This document shows, piece after piece, positions 56,673 through 64,000 of a stretch of DNA of 64,000 nucleotides. The notes below the pieces were generated by a model that was not told where the DNA came from, ran no database searches, and saw only the letters and a list, made by a program, of their open reading frames with translations. The stretch spans positions 29,208,711 through 29,272,710 of the forward strand of contig CM036240.1 in NCBI GenBank assembly GCA_020698575.1. The letters are read 5' to 3'. The translations under genes and the position numbers were made by a program. The DNA is from Bostrychus sinensis (Eukaryota > Chordata > Actinopteri > Gobiiformes > Eleotridae). Numbering within the stretch: position 1 is the stretch's first letter; each line of letters opens with the position of its first letter.

Positions 56673-57186
56673 CTTTTAGGGTCTTTTTATGCTAAATCAA
56701 CTTTTCTGAGCTTTATACCTTGTTATAATGTTGTTCCGTCATCAAAAACATACTTGGAGTACTTGGTGTTTTGTTTCTTCATGCCTTTTTGAGTGATCCT
56801 CTATTCTCTGGCATGACCTTTCTGAGGCTTCAAAATGGTCCATTGCACAAACCTCGCCCTCCCACGGATCCCCGCCCACTCTAGGAAGCACTGACCACTC
56901 AACAAGCGCTCTACATCCAGTCTGCTCTCATTCATTTATCCAACACCTGGTGTTCAGCTCTGATTCCACTGATCTCTCACAGCTATTTTTCATTTTGTAG
57001 TAAAATGGCATTACACAACACGTTTAAGAAAATACAACTTTTTTTTCCCCCCTATGGTTTTGTTCAAGAGATCGCAACACTCTGCAGGTCTCTTTACCTG
57101 TTTCTTTATGGCACCAGCAGGGTACTTTCTCTTTTAGTCACATGTTTTTAAAGGTTGTAAAACGTGCAATACCATTCTAGAGGGGA
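56673..57186 (+). mobile_element. T2/Kolobok-like MITE (copy 7)
   Basis: Begins at an eroded TTTTAGGGTCTTTTTATG end and carries ACCTTGTTATAATGTTGTTC, CATCAAAAACATACTTGGAG, CCTCTATTCTCTGGCATGAC, GCCCACTCTAGGAAGCACTG, CACTCAACAAGCGCTCTACA and TAAAATGGCATTACACAACA. It stops at ATTCTAGAGG where a different sequence, GGATAGGGTGACCACCTGTC, begins, so the 3' end was lost or replaced. Confidence 0.78.
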
Positions 57187-58369
57187 TAGGGTGACCACCT
57201 GTCCCACTTTTGGTTGAACTTCACAGCCATATATGCATCTGTCCCACCGTCCCACTGATTAAGAGAATGTCACTTTTTTTCACTGGTGCTCAGAGGATCT
57301 TATAAAAAGAAGATTCAAGTTGAGAACAACACAGTAAGGTCAGTGTTCCTGCTGTAAAATGTAGATTAAATATTTGTGGGCATCCATCTTGAAAGGGAAT
57401 GCATGCAATGAATGCTTTGAGCTTTGATTTTCTTTCTTTTTTTTTCTGTTCCATCTTTTTTATTCCAGTAAAAAAAAGACTCCCAGTGTTACTTTGCAAC
57501 AATGTGTGTTTTTGGGATAAAAACAGCACAATTATAAATACTCCAGTTGTCCAGTTGACTCCTGTGTGATTCCATGCTTGGCTTTACTTTCATCTTTCAC
57601 CCCACCTATCCATACAGTTTTTTGCAGCCTTTTGCCGCTCTGCCTTGGTGAAAATCGAGAAAGGTTGTTGTTTGGCAACAATGTGCCATTTTCTTTGCGA
57701 GACTCGAGACTCCTGTGACACTTGGTTGGCAGCAGTCATGCTTACAAGTGTCGTTTTACGCCTGAGGTGCTTCATTCATCCCACAACAACTTATTTAACC
57801 ATCACACAGACTCCAAAACCATTTATTCAAGGTAAAAAAAAAAGTTACTGAGTTCAGCTTCAAGCCTCTGTTGTGCAGAATGACTACATTGTGTATTAGT
57901 GAATAGTTCTCTATGTACATTTCTTGAGCATTAGCCATTGAGTTGACTGACAATCAAGAGTGTGCAGCGCCTCACTCCCAAAGCAGACAGTTATATGTCT
58001 CTACAGCATAAAAGTTTAAGTGCTTGAAAATGAATTAGATCAGCTATAATTTTCATAATTTTTGCAATTTAATTTGTTTTAACTGGTGCTAATATCACAG
58101 TTTCACTTCTATATATATCGTATTTGTATTCTGGATGTAGCTGTAATGTCCTCCAAGCCAACATTCTGCTGTAGATACCGATTCTAGGCCAACTTCATAA
58201 CATTACATATCACCAAAACACCATTAATTAGCATTTTGCGCAAACTCACTCTGCACTAACCTAATTTACTGCACTTTAACAAGCCATTGTTGTCATTTGC
58301 AAGGGACACAACTGTTTCCAAAGTAACCTTCACAGTACTAATGAAGTCCCCTCATATTTTGCATCTCCC
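57187..58369. other. Mostly unassigned non-coding DNA
   Basis: GGGTGACCACCTGTCCCACT at 57189 resembles the end of another fish miniature element. The rest shows nothing recognisable; overlapping frames near 57590-57851 have no domain. Confidence 0.35.
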
Positions 58370-58870
58370 CCAGGAGTCTTTACGCCCCCCGCCGCTCTGT
58401 TCACGTGAACATTCCCAAACACAGTGCTTACCACCGTCCCGCTGCGAAACCTTGATTTACGAGCATCGCTACAAGTCAACAGATACTTGTCTCCGGTTAG
58501 CTCTCTCTCCGCTCTCGTACTCTTCGTTTATTTGGGTTAAATTATGCAGTCCAAAGCTCCCGTCATTTTTTTTTCTAAATAATTTACCAGTGCGCTGCTC
58601 GGTGTCTCGTGGGAGCGCTACATTAGATTCAATTTCAGGAACACGTCGAGCGAATTTAGGCCAGCGGCGCAGACACTTTTTTCAGTGCAAGCATCTGCAG
58701 CTATGATGACTATGGATGTCCCTTATACCCACAGGCCGGGGCGCTCTCAGGGGCCACTCGCATCAGTCTTCATTAGCAGCAGATTGTCGGCCGTAATGCA
58801 GAATTAATTGTGTGTTTTTTATGCTAGTAGCTTCAAACTGGGTTCCCATATGGCGCCATAAAAAAATCAA
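58370..58870. promoter_or_regulatory. Candidate conserved non-coding element
   Basis: CpG-rich relative to its neighbours, with GTTCACGTGAACATTCCC (palindromic E-box-like), GTCTTCATTAGCAGCAG, TGCAGAATTAATTGTGTG and CCATATGGCGCCATAAAA. The 139-codon plus frame 58287-58706 spans part of it but has a low-complexity composition and no domain, so it was not called as a gene. Confidence 0.33.
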
Positions 58871-59252
58871 GTGCGGCTGCGGTAGAGGCTTGTGACCACA
58901 CATTAACATAGCTGCTGTGGAATCTTTAGCAGAGGTGGGTGGTTTCTATTTACACTCATTATGTTACATTTAATTAAATTACTGGTACATTTTAATTGTA
59001 ACAGCTGATTACCAAGCTCTTTTTACTTCTACATATTTTTTAGGCTGCTTCTAGGAAAATGCATGGTTCCTCAAGGTGAAAAGATGAAAGGATGGATTTT
59101 GGATTCTCTTTGTGTGCTACTGCCATGTTTACAGTTAGTATATATTTTAAAGCCCTAATGATGACATGGTTGAAACAGTTTGCATGTCTATAATTTGCAA
59201 CTTCTGCAAGTTACAAATTTGCAGAGAACAAACAAATCTGTCTTAAAACTCG
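58871..59252. other. Unassigned AT-rich DNA
   Basis: Nothing recognised. Confidence 0.4.
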
Positions 59253-59659
59253 GCTAAAAGACGCTATGTTTAGCAAAATCAATTTTTTCTGAATTGTCTT
59301 GGCACGTTCATTCTGAGCCCTCTGAACGCTCGGTTGCCTCACCCACAAACCCCCACCCACTCCAGGAAGCACTGGCCAATCAACAAGCCCTCTACATCCA
59401 GTCTGCCCTCATTCATTTATCAAAAAAACAAAACAAAAAAACAACAAAAACGGTGTACAGCTCTGTTTCCACTGATTCCTCACAGCTATTTTTCATTTTG
59501 TAGTAAAATGGCATCATCATTTCATCATTTCTTTATGGCACCAGTAGAGCAAAACATTCTCTTTTAGCAACATATTTGTTTTTAAATGTGCAATGCTGTT
59601 CTAGAGGCAACCAAGATTGGTTTAAAAATATGAATAATAGCATATTATATCCCCTTTAT
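59253..59659 (+). mobile_element. T2/Kolobok-like MITE (copy 8)
   Basis: Eroded 5' end (CTAAAAGACGCTATGTTTAG, AAAATCAATTTTTT), then CCCACTCCAGGAAGCACTGG, CCAATCAACAAGCCCTCTAC, GTAGTAAAATGGCATCATCA and AGGCAACCAAGATTGGTTTA, ending CATATTATATCCCCTTTAT, the diverged TTAAAGGGG terminus. Frames 59294-59503 and 59334-59567 are read from the repeat. Confidence 0.78.
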
Positions 59660-59674
59660 GATTGTTTTACATCA

Positions 59675-59872
59675 AGAAACCATTCACCCAATCACACTTA
59701 CAAATATAAATAACCATTCATACACCAGAGTCATAGACACCAATGGCAAGGTGGGTGAAGTGTCTTGACCAAGGACACAACGGCAGCATGAATCAGGGAA
59801 GGCGGGGATTGAAACCGCCAATATTCCAGTTAATGAATGACCTGCTCTACCTCGTGAGCAAGGTCCAGCCTA
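59675..59872 (-). mobile_element. tRNA-derived SINE
   Basis: Minus strand: CCTTGCTCACGAGGTAGAGC (A-box) and GGCGGTTTCAATCCCCGCC (B-box, at 59804-59816), then CGTTGTGTCCTTGGTCAAGA, CACTTCACCCACCTTGCC and TGTATGAATGGTTATTTATA. Head and body match the plus-strand copy at 8578. It lies directly next to the MITE at 59253. Confidence 0.65.
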
Positions 59873-59879
59873 TGTTCTG

Positions 59880-60185
59880 CAGTACCTGTGTTCCCCAGGA
59901 TGGCACTAGGATTTGGTCAGGGGACATCAGGACATTCACAAATGCATATTGTCCGGTACAGATGTTCTCTGGTACCTATGTTCCTTAGTCGATAGAAACT
60001 GGCATAATATAGGCACGCAGCCCTCTTGAGCAATTGCCAAATGCTACTGCTATTTAACTTTATCAGAAGCTTGCATAGTTGCCTGTATACACAAACTTAC
60101 TCATCAGATCTCTTTGGCATCTCTATATCAGAGCCAGTTCAGTAGGCCACACTGACAAACTCATTTATTCTTACTACACTGGCAG
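59880..60185. other. Unassigned non-coding DNA
   Basis: Nothing recognised. Confidence 0.4.
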
Positions 60186-60425
60186 TAATCAGTGAGGCCC
60201 GGAGTGTTTTAAGTGACTTTAAATCCTGGAGTTGTTTTTCTCGGCTGCATTTGCACTTGGCACTTCGGAGCAGGTTGAGGCGCTGATTACAAATCATCAT
60301 CTCCGTCAAATGAAACTTAATTAAGTAGACAATAAGAGCTGATTGCCTCTCCCTCCCACTGATGCTGTTATGGTGACATCAATAGAAGATAAAGAGCGTC
60401 ATAAGCAGTGGTTCCATTTAAACAA
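60186..60425. promoter_or_regulatory. Candidate conserved non-coding element
   Basis: Contains GCGCTGATTACAAATCATCA, GAAACTTAATTAAGTAGACA, GCTGATTGCC and GACATCAATAGAAG with no repeat or frame. Enhancer-like by motif density; inferred. Confidence 0.35.
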
Positions 60426-61499
60426 CGGAGCAGGAGTCTTCAGAGTGGAACGTGGTGGAGGATAATGCAAATCTAACAGTCCAGCGTCAGCTCTGTTAGT
60501 TTACATACAGTTAGTCACAAAGCATTTATTAAGCATTACATTATGTACATCATGTGTTATGCACCATGTGGGAGTTTGGTTCACATCCAACAGTTTCTAA
60601 TAAAATAGGTCAACAGCATCCATACAGCATTCATTATCTGCTGTTTATAACATTAATTTTGTAAATAGAGTCTGCTAAAGATTGCGTGGGAGGTGGTGAT
60701 GCCCATTGCTTATGGTATAGGTCCTGTAATGGGTCATGTGTGGCATCATGTAATCAGCATCAGGTACAGCATCCAACCAAAAATTCAGCAATGACTGAAA
60801 AAGGCCATTTTAGGCTTAAACCCAAAAGAACATTATTAGCAACGTCGCTAATATGGGTTTTTAAGGCCTACATAAGCAAGGGGTTGTTTACATGACAACG
60901 CTGGTCAGAAAAATGCACGCCGGAAATGTTCTCCCTACAAACCAAGACACCACTGCAGAAGGAGCAGCAGTTTCACTTTTACATCTTGTGGTCTTCCTGT
61001 GCAGAGCTGATAAACTGTGATGTATCATTGAGGATTTATACATGTAATGCTAACAGGGGAGTATCAAAATATGACTATAGGAATCATAAAACTGTCGGAT
61101 TCTGCTATTGGTTTCACTGAGTGTGGAGCGTCCCGAGCGGCTCCCTGCTTTAATACAATAACACCTCTCTCAGTGTTTTCAAAAAATTGCATATTTGGAA
61201 AAACTCATATAGACAAAAGGCCCGCAAACATTTTATTGCAGAATATTGCTGCATCTATACAGCTTAGGATCATTAAAATTATGATAACATTTGCTACTGG
61301 TTAAAAACACACACAAACATCAGACAGTAGCTGCATGGAAACTGTGAGGTGTTTGTTGCTGTGGGGGCTTAATCAGGCTATGAACATAGTCACTAACAAC
61401 TAATAACATTTGGGCTCTTCAAGTGGGAGTGCCAATATTGTCATTTAACAAAGTAGGCCTGCCTTACATAATACTGTATGTGTAATGTGCATTTGATTT
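60426..61499. other. Unassigned non-coding DNA
   Basis: Frames 60686-60895, 60926-61120 and 61047-61304 have no domain. No repeat recognised. Confidence 0.4.
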
Positions 61500-61539
61500 T
61501 TAAGAACAATTTTCAACTGCCATCTACTACAACTATTCT

Positions 61540-62155
61540 TCAACATAAATGTGTGTGACTGAGGAGTGAATGAACTATGCAATGCAAAGTGCTTTGAGTA
61601 TCTAGAAAGGAGCTATATACTGTATTTTCCGCACTATAAGGCGCATCGGATTATAAGGCGCACCTTCAATTAATGGCCTATTTTAAAACTGTTTTTATAT
61701 ATAGGGCGCACCGCATTATAAGGCGCATCCACTAGATGGCGCTGCGCTAAAGGGAATGTCAATAAAACAGTCAGATAAGTCAATCAGTCAAACTTTATTA
61801 ATAGAATACAAACCAGCGTTCTTACAACTCCCTCATTGAAAACAATGTATTTCCATCTCCATTTGTCACAGTTCAAAGCTACATGAAAAGCGTTCGAGCG
61901 CTCAGTTTTCTGTCCCCTCAATGTCGCAACTCTTCTACATGAACAGCTGGGACTGGAATTCCCCTTTATCGTTTTTACCGCTGTCACTTCGGCGACGCCC
62001 CCTGAATACGGTAGCCGTAATTAACCAACATTGATCCATATAAGGCGCATCGAATTATAAGGCGCACTGTCGGTTTTTGAGAAAATTAAAGGCTTTTAGG
62101 TGCACCTTATAGTTCGGAAAATACGGTAAATCCAATGCATGTTTATTATTATCTC
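61540..62155 (+). mobile_element. SINE 3' end split by a MITE
   Basis: GTGTGTGACTGAGGAGTGAA, GCAAAGTGCTTTGAGTATCT and AGAAAGGAGCTATATA run up to 61619, and AAATCCAATGCATGTTTATT then ATTATC resume at 62129. Joined across the intervening MITE these form the same tail seen intact at 4561-4630 (GTGCTATATA then a TTATTATT tail). Confidence 0.65.
61620..62126. mobile_element. Tc1/mariner-type MITE (TA duplication, possibly pogo-like)
   Basis: 507 bp from CTGTATTTTCCGCACTATAA to TTATAGTTCGGAAAATACGG, flanked by TA on both sides (61618-61619, 62127-62128). The inverted termini match at 27 of about 30 positions. ATAAGGCGCA occurs five times exactly, plus two variants, within the terminal ~130 bp of each side. 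TA duplication places it in the Tc1/mariner superfamily; its CNGTATTTTCCG start hints at the pogo branch, from memory. No transposase; the minus frame 61784-61987 shows no domain. Confidence 0.85.
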
Positions 62156-62187
62156 AAAATAACCTGCCAAATGTTAACATGCTTAAC

Positions 62188-62470
62188 ATGTGATTCTCAA
62201 ACCAGGCATAGCCAAGGACCCCCGTATAGCATCCTCCACTCCCGATCAATGTGAATTACATGGTGCATCACAATCATCAGGAGTTTTAAACGTCCAAAAA
62301 ACAAACATAAGTAAGGTTTATTTGCTCAGAATGTTTATTTTATTATTGTAGTGGTTCCCATTAACATTTATGAATGTACACAATCATATACCATAACAAA
62401 AGTAATGATAATAAATCATTATTAATTAACTAAAAAAAAAAAAAATCCCTGAACCACAGTTTGAGAATGG
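62188..62470. mobile_element. hAT-type miniature element
   Basis: Left TGATTCTCAAACCAGGCA ... CCAAGGACCCC and right CCTGAACCACAGTTTGAGAA are inverted partners of the usual CAGTGGTTCTCAAACTGTGG...GGACCCC type. Flanking TGCTTAAC and GCATTAAC are similar but do not give a clean 8-bp duplication. 280 bp, with a poly-A stretch near the right end. Confidence 0.55.
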
Positions 62471-63344
62471 CGGCATTAACAAACACAAAAAAAGATTAAA
62501 AAAAATCTTATGTGTTAAACCAGTTATAATTTACAGACCACTAACTCACTAAAACTGGTGGTCCCCTGTTTAAATATTGTACTTCTAATACAACTGCTAT
62601 TTACTGTCTAAAACCATTGTCTAGTCTGGTAACATGGGCGCCAAAGGTGAGGGACATAAATCATTTAAACATACACAACCTATTATTAATAATTGCTAGT
62701 TTTGAGTCAAAAGCAGGACTGTTTGAAGGGACAGGTCAGAACAGGTGACACTGGGGGCGAGTCAGACTGCCACAGGGCTGTAGGACGTGTACCATTAACA
62801 CGTCAGAGAGCTGCCATTATCTGCAGATTAATGTGAAACAGTGAAAGATGTGGAAGACAAATAAGTGCAACTTTTTTTTTTTTTTAAATTGCAGAACATT
62901 TAGACACTTGAGCCTTCTTTGTTTTGCACCGTTCACATGAATGGCAGTCAGAACAAAGGTGTTTTCAACTGTGTTCAAAAGACTTCTGGGTAGAGTTTCA
63001 TTTTGAACATTTGTTTGGTGTTTTTCTCCAAAGACACTGACATTAAATGTGTTTGAACTTTGAAAGAAAAGAGTTGTCTGTTGTAAACTTTTGTACCAGC
63101 TTCTGAATAATGTGTCATTTAATTTGTTCCATTCAAAGACACAAAAAACAATAAATTATAACTTCGCTTGTTCACTCAACTTATAATTCATAATAATGGA
63201 ATGAGTCAAAAGAGAAAACATTTTACTTTTTGTTTTGTCATGCTGAACCCACGTAATAGCACTTTTAGTCAGCCTAACTTACTGGGACAGAATTAGTTTA
63301 TTTTCACATTGTTCACTCATCTTAGTTTAACTTTACTTTTTCAC
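62471..63344. other. Unassigned AT-rich DNA
   Basis: A T-run near 62871 and nothing else recognised. Confidence 0.4.
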
Positions 63345-63910
63345 TTAATGCCTGGTTCACACAGCATGATAATTATGCCAATTACTGACCGGATTATCCC
63401 CTTCCAGCAATCTTAAGGATCATCATAATGGCACTAAAGATAATCTTATCAGACATTCCTGCTGTGTGTGATGTGTTTAGAGTGTTCTGGTACTGCTCCG
63501 ATCTCAAATCGGGGATACTCCACAGGTTGGATTGTCTTGGCCCGATATCGCAGCGTGTGTGGTGCGTCCCGAGGACAAACGAGCACGCACCCTGTTGAAT
63601 GTCAATCAGAAAGTGAGGTGACAGAAACACAGAGGGGAATCCAAAATCAAAACAGCTGTCATGGTGCACCAGAAAGTCCAGTGGACTCCTTTAACTTTTA
63701 ACGCCTTTTTTTTTTTTGTATTGTTTTTTCTCAGTTAGAAATATTCCGTAAACTATAGCAATTGCTTCTTTGTCGTCTGCCATGTTTGTGTACGCCGAAG
63801 TCACGTTTAATCTCGTGAGGTTTTGCCAGATTTCCCGTCTGACCTGGGAATGTTTGTGAGTGAAATCTGTTTGTGTGTGGTGTGTTGTCTTAGCTGCACA
63901 CTGTAGGACC
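63345..63910. mobile_element. Possible MITE (GCCTGGTTCACACAGCA type)
   Basis: GCCTGGTTCACACAGCATGA followed by ATTACTGACCGGATTATCC is like the ends of fish miniature elements that start GGTTCACACAG. The body is CpG-richer than its surroundings, and a TGCACACTGTAGGACC sequence near 63900 could be the other end. Termini do not pair convincingly. The opposing frames 63394-63669 and 63468-63701 have no domain. Confidence 0.3.
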
Positions 63911-63917
63911 AAAACTG

Positions 63918-63958
63918 TTATATCTATGATTATATATCTATGTTATATCTATGATTTT
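63918..63958. repeat. Short tandem TATATCTATG repeat
   Basis: Three imperfect TTATATCTATGAT units near the window end. Confidence 0.6.
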
Positions 63959-64000
63959 ATCACCATTTGTAGGGTCTCTCAGCGTTTGAAAATCTTCCTA

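Noticed and set aside
58287..58706. 139-codon plus-strand frame, one of the longest in the window
   Set aside because: Composition is Ser/Leu/Arg-rich and low in structure, no domain was recognised, no splice signals frame it, and it crosses a CpG-bearing enhancer-like block.
61784..61987. 67-codon minus frame inside the TA-duplicating MITE as a transposase remnant
   Set aside because: No catalytic or DNA-binding motif of Tc1/mariner transposases is visible.

Overview
The window reads as ray-finned fish (teleost, probably percomorph) nuclear DNA from a long non-coding, repeat-rich region. It is AT-rich and no complete gene of any kind could be supported. The open frames present are short, unconserved-looking, or derived from repeats. 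The fish assignment rests on a Rex3-type RTE retrotransposon with its GATG tail, fish-style tRNA-derived and V-SINE/DANA-like SINEs, fish hAT miniature elements, and a decayed Tc1 element.

The recognisable content is mobile DNA at many stages of decay. Retroelements: an internally deleted Rex3 copy with target-site duplications (11.97-12.89 kb), the 3' end of an L1/Tx1-like LINE ORF2 with its 3' UTR (28.26-29.30 kb), a small LINE reverse-transcriptase C-terminus (25.97-26.07 kb), a LINE 3' tail (7.34-7.46 kb) and about ten SINE pieces. DNA transposons: a hAT element with a perfect 8-bp duplication (13.15-14.02 kb), several other hAT-type elements or termini (15.3, 20.7, 23.7, 42.9, 48.0, 62.2 kb), a 507-bp Tc1/mariner-type MITE (61.62-62.13 kb), an ~0.8-kb element with long inverted repeats (18.86-19.65 kb), and a MITE family with TTAAAGGGG termini (T2/Kolobok-like) present in eight complete or partial copies, all in one orientation. 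Three nested insertions can be read directly: hAT into a SINE promoter-like sequence, the TA-duplicating MITE into a SINE tail, and Tc1 into a T2/Kolobok-like MITE.

Between the repeats lie blocks of several hundred bases that lack repeat character and carry homeodomain-type TAAT/ATTA cores and E-boxes. They resemble the conserved non-coding elements that populate vertebrate gene deserts around developmental regulators. This is inference only; alignment to other fishes would decide it. They lie at about 0.6, 1.2, 3.2, 5.6, 17.6, 19.9, 22.8, 29.7, 35.4, 38.1, 40.1, 45.6, 48.8, 51.3, 55.9, 58.4 and 60.2 kb.

No previously undescribed gene system was found. The items most worth a second look are the one-orientation T2/Kolobok-like family, the Rex3 deletion derivative with a 19-bp inverted repeat in its 5' region, the dispersed CTAAACCAGG-type degenerate arrays, two pairs of unidentified duplicated segments (35.7/37.9 kb and 33.7/39.1 kb), and an exon-like segment near 51.6 kb.
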